Of a stretch of DNA of 64,000 nucleotides, positions 44,369 through 53,719 are shown one piece after another. This DNA comes from G965230065 sp965230065. GTDB taxonomy: Bacteria > Bacteroidota > Bacteroidia > Cytophagales > Cyclobacteriaceae. The stretch spans positions 3,162,001 to 3,226,000 of the forward strand of contig OZ245942.1 of the NCBI GenBank assembly GCA_965230065.1, given 5' to 3'. A program made the translations under genes and the position numbers. The notes beneath the pieces are model-generated. The model was given only the letters and a program-made list of their open reading frames with translations, did not search any database and was not told the DNA's origin. Numbering within the stretch: the first letter of the stretch is position 1; the number at the start of each line of letters is the position of its first letter.

Positions 44369-45805
44369 TTATGTGAGTTTATTGATAAACGCTTCGTCCA
44401 TTTTAATTAAAGTAGTAGGAGAGAAGTCTTTAGATTCAAACCTGCTAAACTTATGCGCAAGGGCTTCAATTTTATTATACTTATCGCGTTTTACGTCAGA
44501 TACGGATATTTTTAAAATTTTAGTAAAAACCACGATAGATTCGCAATTTTCTTTCCCTAAAATTCTTACCTGCCGTTGTATGCTGTTGGTCAACTGATTG
44601 AAAAGATCGTAATCATTCATCAGACAATATTGCAAAGCCAGGATGGCTTTTACTTCAAGCTGTGCATAAGGATATTTTTTGAGGCTCAACTCATTGAGCA
44701 GATTATTGATCCAGCGGGCAGCTTCATTGTAGTTGCCGGCATAATGGCAGCTCAATGCGCGGTATGTAACGTAAGTAACATACTTAGGTACGTCATCTAT
44801 ATCACACTCAAAATCATGGAATAGCATTTCATTTTCCTCGTGCAGGCTGTTTTCATTGCCTATGCGTAAGCCCCTTTCAATTTTACTGAATAAAAACTGT
44901 CCGGGGTACGTATGTAAGCTGTAGTTTGTCAAAAGAGTAGCTACTGCATCGTTAACTTCCTCGTAGTAGTCTTCTGCTTTTCTGTATACTTTGTAGTGGT
45001 TGTAGTATTCTAAGCGGAGCAACTCATACACCAGTTGGAGGTGGTGGTAGATAGAATCCAAATGGTAAGAGCTTAATATCTCCTGCATTCTGTCAAGAAT
45101 ATCTTCAATGGGTTCCAGTGCATCCTCGAAGCTTTCTTCTTCCACAAACAAACGGTGGTATACATTCATGCAGCTTTGGTAGATGTAAAGCCTATGGGAA
45201 TCGTAAAGACTGCACAAATTGTTCATTTCTTTTATGAGCAGGGTGAGTTCCAATTTGTTGGTTTCATCCCTTGATAAAGAATACTCTCCATATTTCTTGA
45301 AATATTGGGCCAGCAGCTCTTCTGCCTTATCAATAGCCAGCATGTACGCCACATGCTTATTGTATACCTGCGAATAATTGAAGTGCTCGGGCGTATTAAT
45401 ATGTAGCTTTCTTAAGGTTTTATAAATGACTGTGAGTTCACTGGGAAGGTCATAATCAAGCAATTCCTTTTCAATTTTCTTAAGCGTAGCTACTGCTATT
45501 GCCTTCTTTTTAGTGAAAATCACCTCATTGATATTCGCCACCTTTTTGATAAGATCGGTACGGGGATTTTCCATTTGTTGCAGCAAATACTCCTCGATCT
45601 TTTGGTTCAGCCGGGACCGAAGCGTATAATAAGCATTCGTATTCACTCCCAATTCATCCATAATTTTGGTGTCAGACAAGGAGCGCTCCCGCATTGCCTT
45701 TAACAGGTGTGCTGATTTCTCAGCGGAGTTCTCAATAAGCGATTCATGGATGGCCATGTAATCGGCATCTGATAATTGTTTAATGATATTCTTTAATTTT
45801 GCCAT
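44369..45805 (-). CDS. Conserved-looking helical (TPR-like) protein of unknown function
   Basis: Cytosolic protein of 478 residues, no signal peptide and no membrane segments. The first 85 residues look like a small helical module (SDADYMAIHESLIENSAEKS, then LSDTKIMDELGVNTNAYYTL), suggestive of a helix-turn-helix. The rest is a run of amphipathic helices in TPR-like pairs (ALSCHYAGNYNEAARWINNL, and ALQYCLMNDYDLFNQL). I recognise it only as the type of large helical protein seen in Cytophagales. It might be a regulator with TPR sensor, but there is no evidence for a specific partner. It is a single gene followed by its own terminator. Confidence 0.75.
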   Translation of the reverse strand: MAKLKNIIKQLSDADYMAIHESLIENSAEKSAHLLKAMRERSLSDTKIMDELGVNTNAYYTLRSRLNQKIEEYLLQQMENPRTDLIKKVANINEVIFTKKKAIAVATLKKIEKELLDYDLPSELTVIYKTLRKLHINTPEHFNYSQVYNKHVAYMLAIDKAEELLAQYFKKYGEYSLSRDETNKLELTLLIKEMNNLCSLYDSHRLYIYQSCMNVYHRLFVEEESFEDALEPIEDILDRMQEILSSYHLDSIYHHLQLVYELLRLEYYNHYKVYRKAEDYYEEVNDAVATLLTNYSLHTYPGQFLFSKIERGLRIGNENSLHEENEMLFHDFECDIDDVPKYVTYVTYRALSCHYAGNYNEAARWINNLLNELSLKKYPYAQLEVKAILALQYCLMNDYDLFNQLTNSIQRQVRILGKENCESIVVFTKILKISVSDVKRDKYNKIEALAHKFSRFESKDFSPTTLIKMDEAFINKLT

Positions 45806-46020
45806 GTGTAGTGTTTTTGCGTTGAAGTGTGAATATGGAGTACTTTGGGCAGATAATAATTTGAATAACCTGCATTAACAGAGGCATGTAAGGTTTTTGT
45901 ATAAAAAAGCATCTTTTGCGGTAAAGCTACACTAAAAAAAATGATTTTCAAGATAGTAGGTTTGCGCCTTCGCCTAAAAAATGAGGTTTTAAAAAAGCAA
46001 AAAAAAATCAATAAATAAAA

Positions 46021-46060
46021 TTTTTTATAAAAAAAGCCAATGTTGCTGAAACATTGGCTT
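46021..46060 (-). terminator. Rho-independent terminator of tRNA-Ala
   Basis: On the minus strand AAGCCAATGTT, loop of five, AACATTGGCTT, then TTTTTTT. A perfect 11-bp stem five bases past the tRNA-Ala 3' end. Confidence 0.85.
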
Positions 46061-46064
46061 GGTG

Positions 46065-46138
<74 letters not shown>

Positions 46139-46177
46139 GCTTAATTGCCAGGCAAAAGTATTTAAAAATTTTTTAAC

Positions 46178-46660
46178 TTAAAAGACTCTGCGTGCTTTTA
46201 CAAAGATTCGTCTATAATAATCACTATAGATGTTATTTTCCACTACGCCCAGCTTAGTGGAGGCATGAATAAATTGTACATTATGCCTGTCTTTTACAGT
46301 TGTAACCAAGCCCACATGCGTGATTTTTCTTCTGTTAAATTTTTTAGCTGCAAAAAATACTAAGTCTCCGGGCTTAAGCTCCCTTATGCTAATTTCTTTT
46401 CCTATTTTGCTCTGGTCACGCGAGATACGTGGAATTTCCATACCTGCCGATCGGAAAGACATGACCAACAGGCCTGAACAATCCATTCCTGCACGTGAAG
46501 TACCGCCCCATTTGTAAGGTGTACCCATATAAGAACGTGCTGTTTGTATGATTTTAGTAACTTGATATTCACTTTCACTGATTTTCTTACTTGCTTTGCA
46601 TCCAACAAGCGCAAGAAAGAGAGTAAGAAAGAGCAAATTTTTTTTGTTTTTTTTTGTCAT
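46178..46660 (-). CDS. NlpC/P60 (C40) peptidoglycan endopeptidase lipoprotein
   Basis: Periplasmic cell-wall peptidase of 160 residues. The start is ATG 46660, giving MTKKNKKNLLFLTLFLALVGC with lipobox at the cysteine; the longer frame adds seven residues. The NlpC/P60 domain covers the rest: catalytic cysteine in GMDCSGLLV, histidine in THVGLVT and third polar residue (histidine) in FIHASTKLG. Minimal one-domain members such as E. coli Spr/MepS have the same layout. It is divergent from the alkyltransferase-like gene. Confidence 0.93.
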   Translation of the reverse strand: MTKKNKKNLLFLTLFLALVGCKASKKISESEYQVTKIIQTARSYMGTPYKWGGTSRAGMDCSGLLVMSFRSAGMEIPRISRDQSKIGKEISIRELKPGDLVFFAAKKFNRRKITHVGLVTTVKDRHNVQFIHASTKLGVVENNIYSDYYRRIFVKARRVF

Positions 46661-46716
46661 TTCGAGTGAATAAGTAAGCATTTTTTATTTTGAAAACATT
46701 TTAATCAAAAAAATGA

Positions 46717-47055
46717 ATGATGCCATCAGACAACATTAGCTTTTTCGAGCAGGTATATGAAGTAACAAAACTGGTACCAACGGGCAGGGTAACCAGCTAT
46801 GGGGCCATTGCTGCTTATTTAGGTACAAAGCAAAACGCCCGCATGGTAGGCTGGGCCTTAAATTCTTCCCATGTTCATGAAGGCGTACCTGCCCACCGGG
46901 TAGTGAACCGCAATGGCTTACTTACTGGCAAACATCACTTCCCAACATCTGACGCTATGGAACAACGGTTGGCAGCAGAAGGAATTGTGGTGAAGAACGA
47001 TCAAGTGCAGGATTTTAAGAAACTTTTTTGGGATCCTTCAGAGGAATTACTATAA
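46717..47055 (+). CDS. Alkyltransferase-like protein (ATL), MGMT family without the acceptor cysteine
   Basis: DNA-lesion-binding protein of 112 residues. The MGMT DNA-binding winged helix is intact (PTGRVTSYGAIAAYLG, then ARMVGWALNS). The methyl-acceptor motif PCHRV reads PAHRV (A59), so no alkyl transfer is possible. This is the known ATL subgroup, which flags O6-alkylguanine for nucleotide excision repair. Two ATG codons (46717, 46720) are adjacent; either may serve. The gene is short, as is normal for ATLs. Confidence 0.93.
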   Translation: MMPSDNISFFEQVYEVTKLVPTGRVTSYGAIAAYLGTKQNARMVGWALNSSHVHEGVPAHRVVNRNGLLTGKHHFPTSDAMEQRLAAEGIVVKNDQVQDFKKLFWDPSEELL

Positions 47056-47062
47056 AGTATAA

Positions 47063-47125
47063 GTAGGCAGTTGGCAGCAGCAGCTGGCAGTATCTGACTG
47101 CCTGCTGCCACTGCTGACTGCCTAC
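47063..47125. terminator. Large GGCAGT-rich hairpin between convergent genes
   Basis: Arms at 47063-47091 and 47097-47125 pair at 24 of 29 positions around a 5-base loop. Both arms consist of reiterated GGCAGT/GCAGC-like words. It fills the gap between the ATL stop and the secDF stop, so it may end both transcripts. It lacks a T-run, and the internal repetition suggests a dispersed palindromic repeat. Confidence 0.55.
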
Positions 47126-47131
47126 TCAGTG

Positions 47132-50100
47132 TTACGCTTTGGCTGGCTTGGTTGCTGCAGCCTTCACTTTGCGCCCTAAATCAATTACAACTGGTGTTGC
47201 AATGTAAATGGAAGAATAAGTACCAATTAAGATACCCATTAACAAGGCGAAAGAAAAGCCTCGCAACACTTCCCCCCCAAATAGGAACAAAACGATTACC
47301 ACTACCAGGGTGGTGAAAGAAGTAACCAACGTCCGTGTCATCACATTATTGATGGCCGTGTTGAACACCTGAACGATATCTCCGCTTGGCTTTTCCGACA
47401 TGTTTTCACGAATACGGTCAAATACAATCACGGTATCGTTGATAGAGTAACCAATGATGGTAAGCATGGCTGCAATAAATACCTGGTCTACTTCATAGCT
47501 TATTCCCAGCATTCTCATGACGGCAAATGCACCTAATACGGCCAGCGTATCGTGGGCAAGGGCTATAACGGCACCTAAGCTGTATTGCCATTTACGGAAG
47601 CGGATCAGTATGTATAAGAAGATGACAATGAGTGAGAAGATGATAGCCCGCCAGGATGCATTCCTGATATCATCGGCAATGGTGGCGCCCACTTTGGTAG
47701 AACTGGAAATAGCAAAGTTAGACGCATCAACCCCACTGTCGTTATCAGTATAGCTTAAACCTGTAAAATCCTCCACCCCGGTGATCAACGACTGACGCAC
47801 CTGCGCATCGGCTTCTTCTGATTCGTCATTCACCAAATAGCTGGTGGTAACCTTTAGTATGTTATTGGCGCCAAAAGTTTTTACTTCAACGCCAGCTTCC
47901 TCGAAATCATCGGCCAGTTCAGTCTTCAGTTCAGAGGCTACTACCGGATCATTGAAAGAAAGTACATAAGAGCGTCCACCGGTGAAGTCAACCCCCAGGT
48001 TTAATCCACCCTGCATAACAATCAGTACAATACCAAAAGCAATGAAGCCAGCAGAAATCATGTAGGCAACTTTGCGCTTGGTGAGAAAGTTTATGTTCAA
48101 ATTGGCCAGTAAATTATTTGAAAATGGTGTGGCAAAAGATATTTTGCTTTCGTCTCCTCTTTTTGACATCCATTCTACAAATACCCTACTGATAAATACT
48201 GCAGAGAAGAAAGAGCAGGCAATACCGATCATCAGGGTAACGGCAAAACCTTTCACGGGGCCTTGTCCGAAAGTATACAGGATAATACCCGTGAGAAAAG
48301 TAGTAGCGTTAGAGTCAATAATAGAGCTATAGGCTTTGCTGTACCCAGCTTCAATGGCTGCTTTAAGTTTTACGCCATGCCTTAGCTCTTCCCGTATCCT
48401 CTCAAAAATAAGCACATTGGCATCTATAGACATACCGATGGTAAGTACAATACCGGCAATACCGGGCAGGGTAAGGGCTGCATTAAGCTGTGCCAAAATA
48501 CCAAGAATGAAAAAGATATTGAAAACCAGTGCCAGGTTAGCAATAAACCCTCCTTTGGCATAGTAGGCGATCATGAATAATACCACGATGGCCAAACCGG
48601 ATATGATAGATACAATTCCCTGACGTTGGGCTTCTTTCCCCAGGGTAGGACCAATAATTGCTTCTTCTACGATACGGGTAGGGGCAGGCAAGGCCCCGGC
48701 TTTTAGGATATTCGCCAGGTCCTGGGCTTCTTCTATGGTAAAATTACCGGTAATTTCAGAGTTCCCGTTGGGTATTTCGCTGATTACGTTAGGCGCTGTA
48801 TAAACATATCCGTCCAATACTACGGCCACCCGCCTGTTGATATTATCAGCCGTCAGTTTTCGCCATTTTCTGGCTCCTTCTGCATTCATTTGCATGCTAA
48901 CAGCAGGGCGTGTACTTTCGTCATAGTCCTGTCGGGCATCTACAATTACTTCACCAGTAAGTGGTGCTTCCCCACCGCGCCCACGCTTCAGGGGGTATAA
49001 TTCCAGAAGCTCAGAGCCATCTTCGGCAATGCGGGGCTTCACATCCCAGGCAAAATCCAAATTGGAAGGTAACAGGCCCTGCACATCTTCGCGTTTCAGG
49101 ATGCTGTTAATTTGAGAAGTATCTTCTAATTGATATACCAGACCATATTGGGGCGAATATTGTAATAAGCTAAAAAGTGGTGAAACCTGATTGTTTAAAT
49201 TACCTAAAGAATCGAGAGCGGTAGAGTCACTTCCCGCTAATTGTGATTCAAGGTCGTCGCCACTTTCGGTAACGGTATCTTCCTCATTAGCAGGCTCTGT
49301 GGTAAGGCTTGCCAAATCATCGGTTACATCGGTCGTTTCACCTGAATCAGTATCCGTGGCCAGCGGTTCCTCACTGGCTTTTTGCTCTTCAACCAGCATG
49401 GCATTAATGGCTTCCAGTGAGTTACCAAATTCCTGAAGTTGGAAAACCTCCAAAAATTCCAGCTTGGCTACTCCTGACAATAATTTTCTTACCCTTTCAG
49501 GATTATCAACGCCGGGCAGTTCTATTTGAATCCTTCCAGATTGCAGCTTTTGGATATTGGGCTGGGAAGTTCCAAAGCGGTCCACCCTTGTCCTGAGAAT
49601 TTGGAAAGCCCGGTCAATGGCGGCATCTACTTCGTCTGTCACGATGCTCAATACATCGTCATCCGAAGAATCGTAGCTGATACGGCCACGGTTGGCTGCA
49701 TTGGCAAATATGGTGCTTAGCTTTTTGTTGGGGGCAACTTCCTGAAAAGCCTGGTAAAATAAAGTAGTGAACCTTTCCTGGCTGGAGCGTTGCCTTTCCC
49801 GGGCAAGCTCCAGGGCCCTTAGAAAATCAGGGTCTTCATTGTTGCCAGACAAACCTTTGATAATATCCACGGGTGATACTTCAAGAATCACATGCATTCC
49901 TCCCCGCAGGTCGAGCCCTAAGTTTAGCTCGGTTTCTTTTACTTCTTCAAAAGTATACTCCAGTCCTACCAGGTTATAAACGGGTTCGGTCCAGATAGAG
50001 TCCAGGTATGACTGCTTCTTAGCAAAGTCAATGGTGCCATCGGCATTGGTTGCATAGGTTTCTGCCTTTTTTTGCACCCTGTTCGATACAAAAGTGAAAG

Positions 50101-50167
50101 ATAAATAGTAAATGCACAACAGCGAAACAATCACCGTCAGTACGATAACTCCAATTTTATTTTGCAT
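47132..50167 (-). CDS. secDF: Protein translocase SecDF fusion
   Basis: Inner-membrane subunit of 1011 residues that uses proton motive force to pull exported proteins out of the Sec channel. The start is ATG 50167 directly before the first membrane helix; the longer frame adds 20 soluble residues. The SecD half has LNLGLDLRGGMHV (near 68), a long periplasmic P1 region with an acidic, low-complexity insert (about 250-320), and membrane motifs such as LTIGMSIDANVLIFERIREE. The SecF half begins near residue 710 with LNLGVDFTGGRSY and ends with YSINDTVIVFDRIRENM. The fused form is normal in Bacteroidota. Confidence 0.97.
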   Translation of the reverse strand: MQNKIGVIVLTVIVSLLCIYYLSFTFVSNRVQKKAETYATNADGTIDFAKKQSYLDSIWTEPVYNLVGLEYTFEEVKETELNLGLDLRGGMHVILEVSPVDIIKGLSGNNEDPDFLRALELARERQRSSQERFTTLFYQAFQEVAPNKKLSTIFANAANRGRISYDSSDDDVLSIVTDEVDAAIDRAFQILRTRVDRFGTSQPNIQKLQSGRIQIELPGVDNPERVRKLLSGVAKLEFLEVFQLQEFGNSLEAINAMLVEEQKASEEPLATDTDSGETTDVTDDLASLTTEPANEEDTVTESGDDLESQLAGSDSTALDSLGNLNNQVSPLFSLLQYSPQYGLVYQLEDTSQINSILKREDVQGLLPSNLDFAWDVKPRIAEDGSELLELYPLKRGRGGEAPLTGEVIVDARQDYDESTRPAVSMQMNAEGARKWRKLTADNINRRVAVVLDGYVYTAPNVISEIPNGNSEITGNFTIEEAQDLANILKAGALPAPTRIVEEAIIGPTLGKEAQRQGIVSIISGLAIVVLFMIAYYAKGGFIANLALVFNIFFILGILAQLNAALTLPGIAGIVLTIGMSIDANVLIFERIREELRHGVKLKAAIEAGYSKAYSSIIDSNATTFLTGIILYTFGQGPVKGFAVTLMIGIACSFFSAVFISRVFVEWMSKRGDESKISFATPFSNNLLANLNINFLTKRKVAYMISAGFIAFGIVLIVMQGGLNLGVDFTGGRSYVLSFNDPVVASELKTELADDFEEAGVEVKTFGANNILKVTTSYLVNDESEEADAQVRQSLITGVEDFTGLSYTDNDSGVDASNFAISSSTKVGATIADDIRNASWRAIIFSLIVIFLYILIRFRKWQYSLGAVIALAHDTLAVLGAFAVMRMLGISYEVDQVFIAAMLTIIGYSINDTVIVFDRIRENMSEKPSGDIVQVFNTAINNVMTRTLVTSFTTLVVVIVLFLFGGEVLRGFSFALLMGILIGTYSSIYIATPVVIDLGRKVKAAATKPAKA

Positions 50168-50257
50168 AACATTGATATTTTGGTTGGTATAAATTTTTTG
50201 AACAGTAGAAAATGGACTGTCTTCCAATAAATGTAAATATAGAAGTGTAGGTATTAC

Positions 50258-50608
50258 CTAGGGAGCATTGGGTGCGATAATATGCCTGAACAAGGTCCTG
50301 AAAAAATCATTGGTATAAGCAGGTAATGGAAACTCTGATTTCTGTTCAATTTCACACAATAAAACCAGTTCCCGGACAAGGTAAAAATAAGCTGCTACCT
50401 GAAGTTTGAGAATTGGGAGGACTGCTTCGCAGGCTGCGCCAAGGGTGGTAGTATGTGTGGTCGGCTCATTTTCTTCTGTATCTGATACCTCTGTTTGTAC
50501 AACTTGTTGTTGAAGTTCAGCAACAGAAAATACAGTATAGGGGAGCACCTGGCCGCTGATTACAACCGCTGTCAACACAAATACAAAAAATAATCGCTTA
50601 CCCTTCAT
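50258..50608 (-). CDS. Small exported hypothetical protein
   Basis: Protein of 116 residues with a signal peptide (MKGKRLFFVFVLTAVVISGQ). A threonine/glutamate-rich linker (about 42-56) precedes a hydrophobic helix (about 60-85, AACEAVLPILKLQVAAYFYL). I do not recognise a family. It lies 90 bases upstream of secDF on the same strand, so the two may be co-transcribed. A good promoter match at 50639-50671 precedes its start, supporting expression. Confidence 0.6.
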   Translation of the reverse strand: MKGKRLFFVFVLTAVVISGQVLPYTVFSVAELQQQVVQTEVSDTEENEPTTHTTTLGAACEAVLPILKLQVAAYFYLVRELVLLCEIEQKSEFPLPAYTNDFFRTLFRHIIAPNAP

Positions 50609-50638
50609 CAGCAGCTATAGATTTTTTACAAAGAAATG

Positions 50639-50671
50639 CAAAGTTAGCTATATTGCATAATAAACTCAAAA
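50639..50671 (-). promoter_or_regulatory. Candidate promoter of the small exported protein / secDF
   Basis: On the minus strand TTTG (50671-50668) and TAACTTTG (50646-50639), spaced by 21 bases, match the Bacteroidota -33/-7 pattern TTTG...TAnnTTTG. The start codon is about 30 bases further. Confidence 0.5.
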
Positions 50672-50717
50672 AATCAGCTTATTATTGCAAAAGCGTAAAC
50701 AGAGGGGATTGTTTTTT

Positions 50718-50748
50718 TTTGAAAAACTTTGTTTTTTCTTTATTTTTG
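50718..50748 (+). promoter_or_regulatory. Candidate promoter of the E1 alpha/beta gene
   Basis: TTTG (50718-50721), exactly 19 bases, then TATTTTTG (50741-50748), a full match to the Bacteroidota consensus. Transcription would start near 50755. This excludes the upstream in-frame ATG at 50685 as the translation start and favours a GTG (50784 or 50877). Confidence 0.6.
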
Positions 50749-50876
50749 AAAGCATTGCAAGCAACAAAACCCAATTTTTTTTCGTGCAAAAAGAAAGCGA
50801 TCTTCCGGCGAGGCCGTGCCCGAGGTTTATCTTGCATAGTGAAGACAACATTTCCCAAGTCCAAAATTTTATAAAA

Positions 50877-53306
50877 GTGGAGTATACTAGAGTGTTGCCA
50901 TCGGAATCAGATACGTATGACTATACCTTGTCGGTAGATGAAATCATCAGCGACTACCGGTTGGCCTGCGAAAGCCGTTTTGCCAGTTTGATAGGCAGAA
51001 AGGAAGTATTCATGGGTAAAGCCAAGTTTGGTGTTTTTGGTGATGGGAAAGAAGTAGCACAAATTGCGATGACCAAAGCCTTTCAGCCTGGCGATTTTCG
51101 CTCAGGATATTACCGCGACCAAACGTTTATGCTGGCCATTGGTGAGGTTACTTTGCAACAATTTTTCGCCCAGCTTTATGCTAATACCGATACTGAAGCC
51201 GAGCCTTTTTCTTCAGGAAGGCAGATGAATGCCCATTTTGCCACGCAACTCGTGGATGAAAAGAATGGGGGCCTGCTGCCTCAAACACAATCGAAGCACA
51301 CAATTTCAGATATTTCGCCCACTGCCGGGCAAATTCCCCGGTTGACAGGGCTTGGCTATGCATCTAAATTATACAGGGAGAACCCGCTTTTGGAAGGCAT
51401 GAGTGATTTTTCCATCAATGGTAACGAAGTAGCCTGGGGCACTATTGGGGATGCAGCCACTTCTGAAGGAATGTTTTTGGAAACCATCAATGCTGCCGGG
51501 GTGTTGCAAATTCCTATGGTGCTTGCCGTATGGGATGATGATTATGGCATTTCAGTGCCTAAGCCTTTTCATACCACCAAAGAGAGTATTTCAGAGGCTT
51601 TGGAAGGATTTCAAAGAACTGAAAGCAAGCCCGGAGTAGAAATTTTCAGGGTAAAAGGCTGGGATTATGAAAAACTCTGCGAAACCTTTCGTGCAGCAGG
51701 AAGGCTCGCCCGCGAAGAGCACGTGCCGGTACTCATTCATGTAGAGGAACTTACCCAACCCCAGGGGCATTCTACCTCAGGGTCGCACGAACGCTATAAG
51801 CCGAAAGAAAGATTGGCCTGGGAGAGGGCCCATGACTGTAATAAGAAGATGCGGGAGTGGATACTGGAAAATGGTATTGCTTCTGAAGAGCAATTAAACC
51901 AAATTGAAGCTGAAGCTGAAGAAACAGCTAAAAACGCAAAAAATGATGCATGGAGGGCTGTTAGAGAAGATATTGACCAGGAAATTAAAGGCTTAAAGGC
52001 GCTTATCCGTGCAGCCGCTGCACAAAGTAAACATAAAGCAGAGATTCTTGAGACGTTTTCTGCGCTCAACCAAGAGCGGTTTCCTATTCGGATGGATGGG
52101 GTAAGGGCTGCCAAAAAAACCTTAAGGTATTTGCGGGAAGAACCCTCTGAAGCAAGGACAAGGCTTCGTGAATGGGTAAAGGAATCGATGGAGTTGGGTG
52201 CGGAAAGGTACAGTTCCCACCTTTACAGCGAAACCCCGCTTTCGGCACTGAAAGTAAAAGAAATACCACCAAAGTATGATGAAAACTCACCTTTGGTAGA
52301 TGGCAGGGAAGTGCTCCAGGCTTGTTTTGATAATGCATTGGCAAGAGACCCGAGGATTTTTGCCATAGGAGAAGATGTAGGCAAAATTGGTGATGTAAAT
52401 CAGGGAATGGCAGGGCTGCAGGAAAAACATGGGGCACTGCGGGTTACTGATACAGGCATCCGGGAGTCTACCATTATCGGACAGGGGATAGGAGCGGCTA
52501 TTCGTGGCTTGCGGCCCATTGTAGAGATACAATACCTGGATTATATATATTACCCACTGGCTACCCTCACCGATGACCTGGCTTGCCTTCGTTATCGTAC
52601 TAAGGGAAAACAGGCGGCACCTGTGATTGTACGTACACGTGGACACCGGCTGGAGGGTATCTGGCATTCCGGCTCACCTATGGGTGCGATATTACACAGT
52701 TTGCGGGGTATATATTTATTGGTTCCCCGCAACATGGTACAGGCAGCTGGCTTGTACAATACCATGTTACAGTCTGATGATACCGCTATTATTGTAGAGT
52801 CTTTGAATGGATACAGGCTGAAAGAGAAAATACCGGAAAACATAGGGGAATTTACAGTTCCCCTGGGTAAGCCAGAGGTTTTGCGTGAAGGGGAAGATAT
52901 AACCATTGTAACGTACGGATCGATGTGCAGGATTGTGCTGGAGGCAGCCGAACAATTGGCTGAATTTGGGATTTCATGTGAGGTAATTGATGTACAGACC
53001 CTGTTGCCTTTCGATATGGGCCATAGCATTCTTGAATCTGTTCAAAAAACCAATCGTATCATTTTTGCTGATGAAGATGTACCGGGAGGTGCCTCTGCCT
53101 ATATGATGCACAAAGTATTGGAAGAACAAGGTGCTTATCGTTATCTTGATTCTAAACCTGTAACTATTACCAGTAAAGACCACCGACCTGCATATGCTTC
53201 TGATGGTGATTATTTCTCTAAGCCAAATGTAGAAGAAGTATTTGATATGGCTTATGCAATGATGGTAGAGTTTGACCCTGAAAAATTCCCAGACCTGTAT
53301 ATTTAA
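50877..53306 (+). CDS. 2-oxo acid dehydrogenase E1, fused alpha and beta subunits
   Basis: Thiamine-diphosphate-dependent E1 of a 2-oxo acid (probably branched-chain or related) dehydrogenase complex, about 809 residues. The alpha half has RKEVFMGKAKFGVFGDGKE, GRQMNAHF and the cofactor motif GDAATSEGMFLE with DDDYGISVPK. A charged linker (about 330-460) leads to the beta half: VLQACFDNALARDPRIFAIG, RVTDTGIRESTIIGQGIG and EIQYLDYIYYPLA. The single-chain form is common in Bacteroidota. There is no ATG near the domain start. GTG 50877 is chosen because an AT-rich leader precedes it and the domain begins soon after; GTG 50784 is possible. Confidence 0.85.
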   Translation: MEYTRVLPSESDTYDYTLSVDEIISDYRLACESRFASLIGRKEVFMGKAKFGVFGDGKEVAQIAMTKAFQPGDFRSGYYRDQTFMLAIGEVTLQQFFAQLYANTDTEAEPFSSGRQMNAHFATQLVDEKNGGLLPQTQSKHTISDISPTAGQIPRLTGLGYASKLYRENPLLEGMSDFSINGNEVAWGTIGDAATSEGMFLETINAAGVLQIPMVLAVWDDDYGISVPKPFHTTKESISEALEGFQRTESKPGVEIFRVKGWDYEKLCETFRAAGRLAREEHVPVLIHVEELTQPQGHSTSGSHERYKPKERLAWERAHDCNKKMREWILENGIASEEQLNQIEAEAEETAKNAKNDAWRAVREDIDQEIKGLKALIRAAAAQSKHKAEILETFSALNQERFPIRMDGVRAAKKTLRYLREEPSEARTRLREWVKESMELGAERYSSHLYSETPLSALKVKEIPPKYDENSPLVDGREVLQACFDNALARDPRIFAIGEDVGKIGDVNQGMAGLQEKHGALRVTDTGIRESTIIGQGIGAAIRGLRPIVEIQYLDYIYYPLATLTDDLACLRYRTKGKQAAPVIVRTRGHRLEGIWHSGSPMGAILHSLRGIYLLVPRNMVQAAGLYNTMLQSDDTAIIVESLNGYRLKEKIPENIGEFTVPLGKPEVLREGEDITIVTYGSMCRIVLEAAEQLAEFGISCEVIDVQTLLPFDMGHSILESVQKTNRIIFADEDVPGGASAYMMHKVLEEQGAYRYLDSKPVTITSKDHRPAYASDGDYFSKPNVEEVFDMAYAMMVEFDPEKFPDLYI

Positions 53307-53719
53307 GCCTGTTGTGCATCAATTCCTGCTTTGATAAAAGTCAAATTTTTAGCCGTTTCTGCTAAATATCCTTATTTTTGTACATGTTGTTGTTAGGACT
53401 ATAAAAGTTCGATAAAGTACTTTTGTATTAGTATATTAATCAATTATTTGATATTATCTACGTATTAACTTTGCTGACTAATAATATTTTTTTTAAATTA
53501 TATTTAAAAACCAGCTTTTATGTACTAAATATTACATGAGTCACTCTGAATCATTTTCTGCAATGATTGCTCATTCATTTTAATTAGAATAGTTTTGGCC
53601 CGTATGGCAAGTTAATTGCTAGACATGGCAATGAAGTTTATAGAAACATATTTTTTCTTGAGTTATCAAGAGTTCACTTTTTTATATTTTTTGTTATCAG
53701 AAATAATTACCCACCGCCC
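53307..53719. other. AT-rich intergenic stretch ahead of the exopolysaccharide genes
   Basis: About 410 bases with no credible open frame. TATTTTTG at 53373-53380 fits the -7 consensus but lacks a -33 element at the usual spacing. A TATATTTTTTG just before the first gene is a weaker match. The length suggests a long leader for the exopolysaccharide transcript, but no conserved RNA structure could be recognised. Confidence 0.3.

Noticed and set aside
50685..50876. N-terminal extension of the E1 gene from ATG 50685
   Set aside because: Phenylalanine-rich, low-complexity translation that overlaps a full consensus promoter; the E1 family starts near the later GTG.
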